61,536 nt of DNA from Oscillospiraceae bacterium (GTDB taxonomy: Bacteria > Bacillota > Clostridia > Oscillospirales > JAAYXM01). The notes below the pieces were generated by a model that saw only the letters and a program-made list of their open reading frames with translations, did no database searches and was not told where the DNA came from. The number at the start of each line of letters is the position of its first letter. Within the stretch, counting starts at the first letter, position 1. Location of the stretch: assembly GCA_017559985.1 (NCBI GenBank), contig JAFYPW010000017.1:1-61536 (forward strand), in the 5' to 3' direction. Shown piece after piece: positions 28,365 to 37,143 of this stretch. The translations under genes and the position numbers were made by a program.

Positions 28365-28635
28365 CGTCCACCTCCGAAAGAGCCGCTCTGAGCAATTCGT
28401 ATACCTCGGGTGAAATTGTCGTTTCGAAAGCGCGCTCAATCGCTTTTGTCTTTTGCGCCTTCGCAAGACACGCCTCCCCGCGACAGATATACGCGCCACG
28501 GCCGGGAAGCTTTCCGACGGAATCGACTGCGATTTCGCCGTCCTTTGATTTTACAACCCTCATAAGCTCTTTTTTCGGGTGCATCTCACGACAGCCGATA
28601 CACTGCCGCATGGGAATCTTTTTTTGTTTTATCAT
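28354..28635 (-). CDS. ylxR: YlxR (DUF448) family RNA-binding protein
   Basis: 93 aa. The family signature is clear: MRQCIGCREMHPKKELMRVV near the N-terminus and GKLPGRGAYICRGEACLAKA in the middle. YlxR lies between nusA and ylxQ in almost all Bacillota; members have been linked to RNA binding and recently to RNase P or transcription control. It ends 10 nt inside ylxQ. Confidence 0.94.
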   Translation of the reverse strand: MIKQKKIPMRQCIGCREMHPKKELMRVVKSKDGEIAVDSVGKLPGRGAYICRGEACLAKAQKTKAIERAFETTISPEVYELLRAALSEVDDGE

Positions 28636-28656
28636 GCCTTTCGGGCACCGTCCTTA

Positions 28657-29712
28657 TTACATATTGCTGCTTGCGGGCTTGATGTCTATCTTATAGCCTG
28701 TAAGCTTTGCGGCAAGACGTGCATTCTGTCCGTCTTTTCCTATTGCAAGGGAGAGCTGGTCATCGGCCACGATTACGCGGCAGGTCTTTTCTTCCTCGTC
28801 TGTATCAACGGAGATTACATCTGCCGGAGCAAGTGCTGCCGCAACATAGTCTGCCATATTATCCGAATATTTGACAATGTCAATCTTCTCACCGCGGATT
28901 TCTTCGACTATCGCCGAAACACGGCTTCCGCGCGGACCGACACATGCGCCGATCGGGTCGACATTTTCATCGTTTGCAAAAACTGCAATCTTTGTTCTGG
29001 AGCCCGCCTCGCGTGCGATGCTCTTTATCTCGACGATTCCGTCGCTTATTTCGGGAACCTCGATTTCAAAAAGACGGCGGACAAGGCCGGGATGTGTTCT
29101 TGAAATGATTATCTGCGGGCCGCGCTCGGAGCGCTTGACCTCGACGACATATATCTTTATACGTTCGCCTTCACGGAGAACCTCGCCCGGAATCTGTTCT
29201 CTTGCCGAGAGGTATATTTCCGTCTTCTCTCCGTCGTTTGTTATCTCAATTGAAGCGCCGCCGCTTCTCGGGTCCGTTCTCGTTACGAGAGCCGTGAGGA
29301 TTTCGTGTTCCTTGGAGGTGAACTGACGGAAAACAACCCCACGCTCAGCCTCGCGGATTCCCTGAATTATAACCTGCTTTGCAGTCTGTGCGGCGATACG
29401 TCCGAAGTTGCGTGTTTCAACCGGCACGTTTACAATATCGCCGACACCCGCTTTTTTTGAAATCTTCTTTGCGTCTGCAAGTGCGATTTCCTCTGCCGGG
29501 TTTGCAACATTTTCAACAACAGCCTTCTTGACGTACATACGGAATGTCTTCTTTTCCGTATCCGGCTCAACAAAGACATTTTCTGTTGCGCCGTCATTGT
29601 CGCGCTTATATGCGGCAAGAAGTGCCTGGGCAATTTTTTCAAGCATATAGTCCTGCGGGATGCCCTTCTCCTTTTCAAGCTGCTCTATCGCAGCAAAAAA
29701 TTCTGCGTTCAT
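28657..29712 (-). CDS. nusA: Transcription termination/antitermination factor NusA
   Basis: 351 aa, the short Bacillota form without the C-terminal acidic repeats. N-terminal polymerase-binding domain (1-125), S1 domain (about 130-200, VVFRQFTSKEHEILTALV region onward) and two KH domains with GACVGPRGSRVSAIVEEI and LSLAIGKDGQNARLAAKLTG. It modulates pausing and termination. Located 38 nt after rimP and before ylxR. Confidence 0.97.
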   Translation of the reverse strand: MNAEFFAAIEQLEKEKGIPQDYMLEKIAQALLAAYKRDNDGATENVFVEPDTEKKTFRMYVKKAVVENVANPAEEIALADAKKISKKAGVGDIVNVPVETRNFGRIAAQTAKQVIIQGIREAERGVVFRQFTSKEHEILTALVTRTDPRSGGASIEITNDGEKTEIYLSAREQIPGEVLREGERIKIYVVEVKRSERGPQIIISRTHPGLVRRLFEIEVPEISDGIVEIKSIAREAGSRTKIAVFANDENVDPIGACVGPRGSRVSAIVEEIRGEKIDIVKYSDNMADYVAAALAPADVISVDTDEEEKTCRVIVADDQLSLAIGKDGQNARLAAKLTGYKIDIKPASSNM

Positions 29713-29750
29713 TTTTCAACCGTCCCCTTTATATAGTTTATGTTTTTTTA

Positions 29751-30206
29751 TTAAAATTCAACCCGCAACCTTACGGATGCGATTTCTTTTTTTGCAAAAG
29801 TTATTTCCCCGCCGTCAGACGCGATTGTGACATCGCCGTCGTTATATGCGGAAAGAGTTCCCCAGAACTCCTTCTTTCCGTCCTTCGGAGAGAAGGTTTT
29901 GAGCGTTACGGAACTTCCCATATAGGTCTCAAAATCGGACGGTCGATAAAGCCGTCTTTCAAGCCCGGCGCTTGATACCTCGAAGATGTACGACTCGGCA
30001 ATCGGGTCTTCCTCGTCAAGCACCTTGTCAAATGCGCGGGAGAAGCTTTCACAGTCATTTATATCGACCGTTCCGTCCTTATCGATATAAACGCGGAGAT
30101 ACTTTTCGCCGCCTTCTTTTACAAACTCGACATCCCATATCGTGAGGTTGAGCCTCTCCGCAACGGGGGCTGCAAGATTTGCAATGACATCACATAGTTT
30201 GTTCAC
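29751..30206 (-). CDS. rimP: Ribosome maturation factor RimP
   Basis: 151 aa from GTG 30206, which has AAGGGG 7 nt upstream; the frame extends further but lacks a better site. RimP assists 30S subunit assembly. Family motifs: VEFVKEGGEKYLRVYIDKDG, INDCESFSRAFDKVLDEED, YIFEVSSAGLERRLYRPSDF. First gene of the nusA-infB operon, with promoter and a long leader hairpin upstream. Confidence 0.95.
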   Translation of the reverse strand: MNKLCDVIANLAAPVAERLNLTIWDVEFVKEGGEKYLRVYIDKDGTVDINDCESFSRAFDKVLDEEDPIAESYIFEVSSAGLERRLYRPSDFETYMGSSVTLKTFSPKDGKKEFWGTLSAYNDGDVTIASDGGEITFAKKEIASVRLRVEF

Positions 30207-30226
30207 AAAAACACCCCTTATATTGG

Positions 30227-30258
30227 TTCGAGAGTGGACGCTCGCGCCCACTCTCGAA
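30227..30258 (-). promoter_or_regulatory. Leader hairpin in the 5' UTR of the rimP-nusA-infB operon
   Basis: Perfect 11-bp arms TTCGAGAGTGG and CCACTCTCGAA around a 10-nt GC-rich loop, located between the predicted transcription start and the rimP ribosome site. There is no T run on either strand, so it is not an intrinsic terminator. It could be a protein-binding or RNase III site. Confidence 0.6.
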
Positions 30259-30282
30259 TCTTACTTACCTACTTACTACGTC

Positions 30283-30311
30283 AGTATAGCATAAGCTACC
30301 GGAAAATGCAA
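30283..30311 (-). promoter_or_regulatory. Predicted promoter of the rimP-nusA-infB operon
   Basis: Minus strand TTGCAT, 17 nt, TATACT. The predicted start lies near 30276, giving a leader of about 70 nt. The leader opens with the repetitive GTAGTAAGTAGGTAAGTAAG before the hairpin. Confidence 0.7.
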
Positions 30312-30336
30312 GTTTTTTGGAAAAATTTTTATTTTT

Positions 30337-31818
30337 TTAATTGAAATCAATCTGATTCAAATCAATACACTTTGCCTTTTTGTCGGATTTTGAGAACTGT
30401 TCTGCAATCTTTATTGCGCCGGCAAGCTGTGTGTCCTCGATTATATATTTCTTTTCAAGAGCCTGAGCAGCTGCATCTATCTTCTCAATGAGCTCCCAGC
30501 TGCACGTTGAGCTTATAGGTTCAATGCCCATATCGCGGCAGAACATATTTATCGCATTTACCGTTTTGTTGTCCCAGTTGTCGTCCGGTTTGTCGTAGAA
30601 ATATCCAAGCTCATAAAGCCTTGCTTCGACAGCGCGGATGTTTTCTGTCTTTATCTTGCTTATTGCCTTTTTGTTTTCAAGCGGCGGCAGATACGGAAGC
30701 TTATACGGCTTTTTAGTCAACGAAATGTGATAATCGGGGAGAATTCCTTTCCCATCATAGCTTCCGCTCGTCGGAAGTTTGAGTTCAAGCGACGTAATGA
30801 CAGCCTCGTCACCGGTGCTTGTTTTCAAGTGCTTCTGCCCGAGCCCCTTGCCGAAGCTCTTCTCGCCGACAACAACTGCATAGCCGAGGTCCGAAAGCGA
30901 GCCTGCCATAATTTCAGCGGCACTGGCGGTGTTTTCGTTTATGAGAATTACGAACTTATTGAACTCCCAGCCATAGCCCGCACTCTGGTAAACCCTCAAA
31001 TTGAGCGGCTTTGTCTGCCAGGACATAAGATAAGGAACATTCTTTTCGGGGATTATGTTATCCATAATATTTGTCAGGCAATCAAGCTGACCGCCGGGAT
31101 TGTCGCGAAGATCCAAAATTACGGTGTTTACTTCATCGGTTTCAAACTCGTCATATGCCTTCATAAAGTCTATAAACGAAGTTATGCCTCCGAAATTTGC
31201 AAGTTTTATGTAGCCTACCTTGTCATTGACTTTATACGAGGTGACATCTGACACTCTAACCTTTTCGCGGGTTATGTCAAAGGTGCGACGCTGACCGTCA
31301 CGGAGCACCGTAACCTTGACTTTTGTCCCCTCGCGGCCGCGGATTATTGTTCCCGCCTGCGCCGGAAGATAGCCCTCTATATTCATTCCGTCCACTTCCA
31401 CAAGCTTATCGCCGGGAAGTATTCCCGCCCTCTCGGCAGGGCCCTCGGAAACACTCTTCACAACGAGATATCCGTCGTCGGACGTGGTTATGACAACACC
31501 TATACCAACCATAGAGCTTGACATAACATACATTTCGCCATAGTCCTGTGCTTTGAGATAGTGCGAATATCTGTCGTCACGCTCGTAAATCTTGTTTACA
31601 AGCGTATAGAAAAGCTGCGGGTCCTCTTTGAACATCTCAACAAGTGCCTCACGGACATAGTCTGTCTTGTTGTCGGCAAACAGGCCGTTTTTACGATAAA
31701 TTTCAAGAGCTTCATCAAGCTTTGCGCCATAGTCAACATCCGCGGCAAGTGCCACGGCAGAAAGCATCATACAGAGTGCAAGAACAAGGGCGCATCTTTT
31801 TTGCCACTTTCTTTTCAT
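30337..31818 (-). CDS. S41-family peptidase with PDZ and peptidoglycan-binding domains
   Basis: 493 aa, exported (signal at 8-25, CALVLALCMMLSAVALAA). PDZ domain at about 95-190 (GIGVVITTSDDGYLVV, GPAERAGILPGDKLVEVDG). Catalytic core has DLRDNPGGQLD, Ser in NENTASAAEIMAGSL and Lys in EKSFGKGLGQKH. Residues about 395-450 (ENIRAVEARLYELGYF, WDNKTVNAINMFCRDMG) look like a peptidoglycan-binding type 1 domain. A second, distinct Ctp-type protease besides the one at 17-18 kb. Upstream neighbours are murI and ddl, so a wall link is plausible. Confidence 0.92.
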   Translation of the reverse strand: MKRKWQKRCALVLALCMMLSAVALAADVDYGAKLDEALEIYRKNGLFADNKTDYVREALVEMFKEDPQLFYTLVNKIYERDDRYSHYLKAQDYGEMYVMSSSMVGIGVVITTSDDGYLVVKSVSEGPAERAGILPGDKLVEVDGMNIEGYLPAQAGTIIRGREGTKVKVTVLRDGQRRTFDITREKVRVSDVTSYKVNDKVGYIKLANFGGITSFIDFMKAYDEFETDEVNTVILDLRDNPGGQLDCLTNIMDNIIPEKNVPYLMSWQTKPLNLRVYQSAGYGWEFNKFVILINENTASAAEIMAGSLSDLGYAVVVGEKSFGKGLGQKHLKTSTGDEAVITSLELKLPTSGSYDGKGILPDYHISLTKKPYKLPYLPPLENKKAISKIKTENIRAVEARLYELGYFYDKPDDNWDNKTVNAINMFCRDMGIEPISSTCSWELIEKIDAAAQALEKKYIIEDTQLAGAIKIAEQFSKSDKKAKCIDLNQIDFN

Positions 31819-31833
31819 CTTTTATCCTCCGTT

Positions 31834-32274
31834 TCAGTTTGCGATTTCGGGAGAAGCTTCACGGATTTCCATACAAAGCGCATTCTCACCCGTCACCGCA
31901 TTGTTTATTTCCATTGCATAGTCTATCTTCACTTTGCCGCCGCGCTCACCTATTGTCTTATCTATCTTTTTTGTGCTGACGCCGACGGTGAGCCCGCCAA
32001 AGCCCATATCGTAATACGTTATATGCTTCTTGCCCTCTTCGAAAATCATATTGCTTGTGAGTTCACCGAAGCGCATAACGGTTACCTTGTTCTCTTCAAT
32101 TTTGAGTGTTGTCGTCGTATCTCCGAGCCCCGTAAGCTCGCTTTCCTTATACGACACATAGTAGTTGCCGCCCTTTTCGTAAAAACGGCCGCTTGTGATA
32201 AGCTCTACGCTGTCATCTCCCGAGTCTTCAAAGCTCTGGAGACCGCGTATTGTGATTATAACATCCTTTTTCAT
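31834..32274 (-). CDS. DUF1934 family protein (YwiB-like)
   Basis: 146 aa beta-barrel protein of the DUF1934/YwiB family, recognised by the start KKDVIITIRGLQSFEDSGDD, then YYVSYKESELTGLGDTTTTL and the core MRFGELTSNMIFEEGKKHI. Members have a lipocalin-like calycin fold and no established function. It lies 12 nt after murI and 15 nt before the S41 protease gene, so the four genes ddl-murI-DUF1934-S41 appear to form one unit. Confidence 0.88.
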   Translation of the reverse strand: MKKDVIITIRGLQSFEDSGDDSVELITSGRFYEKGGNYYVSYKESELTGLGDTTTTLKIEENKVTVMRFGELTSNMIFEEGKKHITYYDMGFGGLTVGVSTKKIDKTIGERGGKVKIDYAMEINNAVTGENALCMEIREASPEIAN

Positions 32275-32286
32275 TTCTTCCTCCGC

Positions 32287-33090
32287 TTATTTTCCGACAA
32301 TGTGAAGGCTCACTTCTCCGGAGAGCTTTCCTCCAAGAAACTTTGAAGCGTTTTCAAGAAAACCCTCTTTATCGTCGGACACAAAAAACTTATACGAGCC
32401 GTGCTCGCCTTCGTTTTTTTCTATTTCGCTTTCTTCTTTCAGATATCTAACTGCCGCCTCACCCGGGTTTACGAGAGTGACCTCTTCGCCCATAAACTTT
32501 GCTATTGCGCGCTCTATTATCGGATAGTGCGTACAGCCCATAATGAGGGTGTCAACGCCTGCCGCCTTTATCGGCGCAAGATATTCCTCAACCATAGTAT
32601 ACAGCACGACATCATCCGGGTCTACTCTGCCGTTTTCAACAAGCGGCACAAAAAGCGGACACGGCGCGGTGTATATCTCCGCATCGGGGATATTTGTCAG
32701 TATTTCACACTCATACGACCGACTTTTTATTGTCGCCGTTGTTCCGATTATTCCTATTTTTTTATTTTTTGTGGCAAGGGCTGCCGCGCGCGATGCCGGC
32801 TTCACAACACCGATTACAGATATATCATATTTCTCTCCCATAACAGGAAGTGCAACGGAAGATACCGTTCCGCACGCAACGATTATTGCCTTTATGTCGA
32901 AGCTTAAAAGAAACTCAACATCTTCCTCGGCATAACGTATAATAGTCTCTTTTGAACGGGTGCCGTAGGGCACGCGCGCCGTATCTCCGAAATATACAAT
33001 CTCTTCCCCGGGAAGAGTCCGCATTATTTCTGCAACGGCAGTAAGCCCGCCAAGGCCCGAATCAAACACACCTATCGGCCGTTTGTCCAT
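32287..33090 (-). CDS. murI: Glutamate racemase
   Basis: 267 aa cofactor-independent racemase supplying D-Glu for peptidoglycan. The two catalytic cysteines are in VACGTVSSVALP and IMGCTHYPII. The start IGVFDSGLGGLTAVAEI, YFGDTARVPYGTRS and GVVKPASRAA are family motifs. The start is 2 nt after the ddl stop, so the two peptidoglycan precursor genes are coupled. Confidence 0.97.
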   Translation of the reverse strand: MDKRPIGVFDSGLGGLTAVAEIMRTLPGEEIVYFGDTARVPYGTRSKETIIRYAEEDVEFLLSFDIKAIIVACGTVSSVALPVMGEKYDISVIGVVKPASRAAALATKNKKIGIIGTTATIKSRSYECEILTNIPDAEIYTAPCPLFVPLVENGRVDPDDVVLYTMVEEYLAPIKAAGVDTLIMGCTHYPIIERAIAKFMGEEVTLVNPGEAAVRYLKEESEIEKNEGEHGSYKFFVSDDKEGFLENASKFLGGKLSGEVSLHIVGK

Positions 33091-33092
33091 AA

Positions 33093-34142
33093 CTATTCCT
33101 CCAATGCACAGGCGATTATTCTGTCAAGAAGCTCCGAAAACTCCATACCGCAGGCAGCAAGCAGCTTTGCATACATGCTGATGCTCGTAAAGCCCGGTAT
33201 GGTGTTTATCTCATTGAACACAATCTCACCCGTGTTCTTGTTTATGAAAAAATCAACCCTCGAAAGCCCGCGACAGCCTATCGCGTGGTAAATAGTTTTT
33301 GCCGCACGGCGGATTTCATCCGACACATCCTGCGGTATGTCTGCGGGAATTACCGTTTTTGACGCACTGTTGTTATATTTTGATTCATATGAATAAGTCT
33401 CGGTCGCAGAAAGCACTTCTCCGCAAACAGAGACGATTGCATCGTCGTTTCCGAGCACTGCCGTTTCAATCTCGCGGGCAGGGATAAATTCCTCAACAAG
33501 CGCTCGCCCGCCGTATCTGAGCGCCTCGGAAAGAGTTTCTTTGAGCTCCTCACGGGAAGACGCCTTTGATGCACCGACGGAAGAACCTGTGCCCGTGGGT
33601 TTTACAAAGACGGGATAAGGCAGTTTTTTCTCAACCTCATCTATTACCGTTCTGTCCTCAAAATTCTTTTTTGTGGCAAGAACCCACTCCGCCTGGCGGA
33701 TGCCTGTTTTTTCAACAATGAGCTTTGTGAGCGATTTGTCCATCGAAATGGCACTTGCCGCAAGTCCCGGACCGACGCACGGAACACCGGCAAGCTCGCA
33801 CATACCCTGAATTCTGCCGTCCTCTGCATTTTCTCCGTGCATAACGGGAAAAACTACGTCTGCATCAATTTTCTCCCCGCCGTCGCAGATTATTCCGGAA
33901 AAAGCGCGGTTTACAGAAAACGTACACGCAACTTTTTTCTCACAAAGCCATGTGCCGTCTTCTATTTTTTCTGCGCTTATTTCAGGAAGACAGTACCACT
34001 CTCCGTCACGCGTGATACCGACAAGCGTAATATTATACTTTTCTTTGCAAATCCCGCGATATACAGCCGCAGCGGATTTCAAGGATATTTCATATTCCGG
34101 CGAAGCTCCTCCAAAGAGCAGGGCAAGGTTGATTTTTTTCAT
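33093..34142 (-). CDS. ddl: D-alanine--D-alanine ligase
   Basis: 349 aa ATP-grasp ligase making D-Ala-D-Ala. N-terminal LLFGGASPEYEISLKSA, the middle VVFPVMHGENAEDGRIQGMC, ATP-grasp PYPVFVKPTGTGSSVGASK and the C-terminal RVDFFINKNTGEIVFNEINT / IPGFTSISMYAKL are present. It ends against murI. The upstream intergenic region of about 100 bp is shared with a divergent plus-strand gene. Confidence 0.97.
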   Translation of the reverse strand: MKKINLALLFGGASPEYEISLKSAAAVYRGICKEKYNITLVGITRDGEWYCLPEISAEKIEDGTWLCEKKVACTFSVNRAFSGIICDGGEKIDADVVFPVMHGENAEDGRIQGMCELAGVPCVGPGLAASAISMDKSLTKLIVEKTGIRQAEWVLATKKNFEDRTVIDEVEKKLPYPVFVKPTGTGSSVGASKASSREELKETLSEALRYGGRALVEEFIPAREIETAVLGNDDAIVSVCGEVLSATETYSYESKYNNSASKTVIPADIPQDVSDEIRRAAKTIYHAIGCRGLSRVDFFINKNTGEIVFNEINTIPGFTSISMYAKLLAACGMEFSELLDRIIACALEE

Positions 34143-34189
34143 CTGACGCCATCTCCGATAATATAATTTTTCTGTGTTCTATTTATATG

Positions 34190-34218
34190 TGGAAAAGAGT
34201 TTTCATATGTTGTATAAT
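34190..34218 (+). promoter_or_regulatory. Predicted promoter of the small plus-strand gene
   Basis: TGGAAA, 17 nt, TATAAT on the plus strand, 28 nt before the ATG at 34246. The ribosome site AAGGTGA is weak. Confidence 0.6.
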
Positions 34219-34245
34219 CAATAGCATAAGGTAAGGTGACAGGAT

Positions 34246-34650
34246 ATGCAGATAGAATTTTCCGGAAAACATTTCCGCAGGCTTTTAGACCTTGTTTATA
34301 TAGGAAACTGGGTGCTCAATTCATACAGAGGCGGCGACCGCATACCCGATTTTGACGAGGTGGAAAGCTATGTCTTTTCGCAGTGTGCTCGCTTTGATAT
34401 GGGCGCGCTGTGTGAGCTTTCCGACGGAGAGGTTATTCCCTCCCGCGCTTTTTCCGAGGGCGGAATCCACGAGGCGATAATGGACTATGAGGACTCTGTC
34501 TTTTTCGAAATTCTCGCAGAAGAACTTGCGCACCGCGACATTGCCGACGGTGAGTTTACGGAAGCAGAGCTTGTTTTAAGGCGCGAAACCTATATCCGCG
34601 AGTTTGAAAACAACGGCATAACAAACGTCTCCGTCGACACGGAATTATAA
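34246..34650 (+). CDS. Hypothetical protein
   Basis: 134 aa, not recognised. Soluble and strongly acidic (many Glu/Asp: DFDEVESYVFSQC, MDYEDSVFFEILAEELAHRD), predicted mostly helical; starts MQIEFSGKHFRRLLDLVYIG. One of the few plus-strand genes, with its own promoter. It converges with and overlaps the end of the haemolysin-III-type gene by 6 nt. Its base composition is like that of its neighbours. No function is proposed. Confidence 0.78.
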   Translation: MQIEFSGKHFRRLLDLVYIGNWVLNSYRGGDRIPDFDEVESYVFSQCARFDMGALCELSDGEVIPSRAFSEGGIHEAIMDYEDSVFFEILAEELAHRDIADGEFTEAELVLRRETYIREFENNGITNVSVDTEL

Positions 34651-35313
34651 TATCACATATGCAAAAATCGAGATGAAGTGGCAAACGCTTCCTCCGAGCG
34701 CGAGGAAATGAAACACGGAGTGCATATACTTTTTCTTCTTTCCGAGGCCGTATAAAACCGCGCCCACCGTATAAAGCACGCCGCCGGAAAGCAGTAAAAC
34801 GACTCCCGCAGGTTCAACGCTTGATATGAGCGCGCGGGCAGAAAAGACAATTGCCCAGCCCATCGCAATGTATATTATCATTGACATCACGCGGAATTTG
34901 TGGACGTTTATCGCGTTAAAGGTTATTCCCACCGTGGCAGCCAGCCAGATTACCACGAATATATAAAAACCCACGTTTTCACGCATGGCAACAAGCGTGT
35001 ATGGGGTATATGTTCCTGCTATGAGGAAATATATGCTGCAATGGTCAAGTGTCCTGAACACTTTTTTTGCAAGGTTTATGCCGAGCGCATGATATATCGT
35101 TGAAACAGTATAGAGAACTATCATAGACGCGCCGTAGATTGCGCTTGAAACTATCTTCCACGCATCGCCCTGGTGCGCAGAAAATACGACAGAGAGAATA
35201 AGCGCGACTATTCCGAAGGCGGCTCCGAGTCCGTGAGATATTGAATTTACCAGCTCTTCGCCGAGCGTGTATTTCGGGATTCCGAGCCTTTCTCTTTTTT
35301 CGTTTTTGTCCAT
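34645..35313 (-). CDS. Haemolysin III / PAQR-type membrane protein (YqfA/TrhA-like)
   Basis: 222 aa with seven predicted membrane helices. Conserved PAQR-type motifs are EELVNSISHGLGAAFGIVAL, STIYHALG and LDHCSIYFLIAGTYTPYTLV. A C-terminal His in FHFLALGGSVCHFISIF completes the metal-binding pattern. Family members have been linked to membrane lipid or proton homeostasis; haemolytic activity is a historical label. It has its own promoter, and its 3' end overlaps a convergent gene. Confidence 0.92.
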   Translation of the reverse strand: MDKNEKRERLGIPKYTLGEELVNSISHGLGAAFGIVALILSVVFSAHQGDAWKIVSSAIYGASMIVLYTVSTIYHALGINLAKKVFRTLDHCSIYFLIAGTYTPYTLVAMRENVGFYIFVVIWLAATVGITFNAINVHKFRVMSMIIYIAMGWAIVFSARALISSVEPAGVVLLLSGGVLYTVGAVLYGLGKKKKYMHSVFHFLALGGSVCHFISIFAYVIL

Positions 35314-35340
35314 AGTTCCATTTCTCCTTATAACTTATCT

Positions 35341-35369
35341 ATAATACCACTTTTTGCGGCAAATTACAA
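35341..35369 (-). promoter_or_regulatory. Predicted promoter of the haemolysin-III-type gene
   Basis: Minus strand TTGTAA, 17 nt, TATTAT, with AAGGAG between it and the ATG at 35313. Confidence 0.6.
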
Positions 35370-35389
35370 TCGTTTTATAAAAACAGCAA

Positions 35390-35423
35390 AAAATACCACG
35401 TCAAAAATCTGACGTGGTATTTT
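35390..35423. terminator. Terminator after the phosphoglucomutase gene
   Basis: AAAATACCACGTCA and TGACGTGGTATTTT form a perfect 14-bp stem with a 6-nt loop, flanked by A and T runs, 4 nt after the pgm stop. A strong bidirectional intrinsic terminator. Confidence 0.85.
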
Positions 35424-35427
35424 ATTT

Positions 35428-37131
35428 TTATTCTCCGATTTTTTTGGCAGCTTCGGTGAATTTCCCGGCAGTTGCGGCAGCTTCATCGGGTGTTTCGCCA
35501 CTCGCAAGGACGTACACCTTTATCTTGGGCTCTGTCCCCGAAGGACGGATAATGAAGTTTGAGCCGTCCTCCATCTCAAAATAGAGAACATTGCTTCCCG
35601 AAAGCGGAAGCTTTTCTCCGAGATTTGTCTCCCCCGAAAGATAGTCACGCACACGGGATACTCTCACGCCCGCAATCTCCGAAGGCGGACAATCACGTAT
35701 ATTCTTCATTATTTCTTTCATCTTCGAAAGGCCTGAAACACCCGGAAGAACGACATTCACCGTCCGCTCGTCATATGCACCGTATTTTTCATACAGCGAC
35801 AACATAGCTTCATATAAGCTTTTTCCCTGCAAACTGTAATACGCCGCCATCTCAGCCACGAGCAGAGATGCAGTTACCGCGTCCTTGTCGCGGCAGAAAT
35901 CACCGACGAGGTAGCCGTAGGATTCCTCGTAACCGAAAACAAAACCTTCGCTCCCCTCTTCTTCTATCTTCTCTGCAATAAACTTAAAGCCAGTAAAGGT
36001 TTCAAACATAGAAACGCCGTTTTCCTCACAGACGCGCCGTGCCATTTCGGTTGTAACAATTGTTTTTATTGCATATGCCCCGGCGCCAAGCTCTCCCGAC
36101 TCTTTCTTCGCCGTTATTATATAGTCAAGCAGCAGCACGCCAAGCTGGTTTCCCGAGATTTGGACATACTCGCCGTTTTTGTCGCGCGAAAGCACACCTA
36201 TTCTGTCGGCATCGGGGTCTGTTCCGATTATGAGGTCTGCATTCCCGCTCTTTGCAAGTTCTATTGCAAGAGCAAATCCCTCCCGGTTTTCGGGATTCGG
36301 GCTTTTTACGGTTGAAAAGTTTCCGTCGGGTATCATCTGCTCCGGAACACAGATTATGTTTTTAAAACCCGCGCGAGAGAGAAGCTCCGGCACGAGACGG
36401 GCGCCCGTGCCGTGAAACGGCGTATAGACGATTTTAAAATCGCGTGCCGCATCTTTTATACTCTCTGCCCTGACAGAGCAGGAAAGGCTGTGAACGAGAA
36501 ACGCCTCGTCAACCTCTTCTCCGATAAGGGTTATAAGGCCTTTTTCTTTTGCAAGTTCATAGTCCATCGTGCGGACACCCGAAAAAATGTCGGTCTTTCT
36601 GATTTCGGCAAGAACAACATCGGCTTCTTTTGGCGGAAGCTGTGCGCCGTCAGACCAATATGCTTTATATCCGTTATATTCCTTCGGGTTATGGCTTGCC
36701 GTTATATTTATTCCTGCTATACAATCCATTGCGCGGATTGCAAACGAAAGCTCGGGTGTCGGGCGCATAGACTCAAAAAGATAAACCGAAACTCCGTTTG
36801 CCGCAAGAACACATGCCGCCTCGCGGGCAAACTCCTCACTTCCTGTGCGGCAGTCCATACATATTGCAACGCCACGGTTCATTGCCTTATTTCCTTTTGC
36901 GCGGATGAGCGCCGCGATGCCCTGCGTCGCCTGACGGACGGTGTAAACATTCATACGGTTTGTTCCGAGCCCGATAACACCGCGAAGTCCTGCCGTTCCG
37001 AATTTAAGGGGAGCGAAAAACCTGTCCTCAATCTCCTCCCTGTTTTCCTTTATTGAAATAAGCTCCTCCCGCTCTGCATCGGAAAGAGATTTTTCAAAAA
37101 GCCATCTTTCATATTCCTTGATGTAGTCCAT
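35428..37131 (-). CDS. pgcA: Phosphoglucomutase/phosphomannomutase (alpha-D-phosphohexomutase)
   Basis: 567 aa, the long Bacillota type like PgcA. N-terminal substrate region FGTAGLRGVIGLGTNRMN. The catalytic Ser loop is GINITASHNPKEYNGYKAYW. The metal loop is DLIIGTDPDADRIGV, the sugar-binding loop VFGYEESYGYLVG and the phosphate-binding loop FIIRPSGTEPKIKVYV. It interconverts hexose 1- and 6-phosphates for wall polymers and glycolipids. 12 nt after rlmH and closed by a strong terminator. Confidence 0.95.
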   Translation of the reverse strand: MDYIKEYERWLFEKSLSDAEREELISIKENREEIEDRFFAPLKFGTAGLRGVIGLGTNRMNVYTVRQATQGIAALIRAKGNKAMNRGVAICMDCRTGSEEFAREAACVLAANGVSVYLFESMRPTPELSFAIRAMDCIAGINITASHNPKEYNGYKAYWSDGAQLPPKEADVVLAEIRKTDIFSGVRTMDYELAKEKGLITLIGEEVDEAFLVHSLSCSVRAESIKDAARDFKIVYTPFHGTGARLVPELLSRAGFKNIICVPEQMIPDGNFSTVKSPNPENREGFALAIELAKSGNADLIIGTDPDADRIGVLSRDKNGEYVQISGNQLGVLLLDYIITAKKESGELGAGAYAIKTIVTTEMARRVCEENGVSMFETFTGFKFIAEKIEEEGSEGFVFGYEESYGYLVGDFCRDKDAVTASLLVAEMAAYYSLQGKSLYEAMLSLYEKYGAYDERTVNVVLPGVSGLSKMKEIMKNIRDCPPSEIAGVRVSRVRDYLSGETNLGEKLPLSGSNVLYFEMEDGSNFIIRPSGTEPKIKVYVLASGETPDEAAATAGKFTEAAKKIGE

Positions 37132-37143
37132 AAGTCATTCTCC

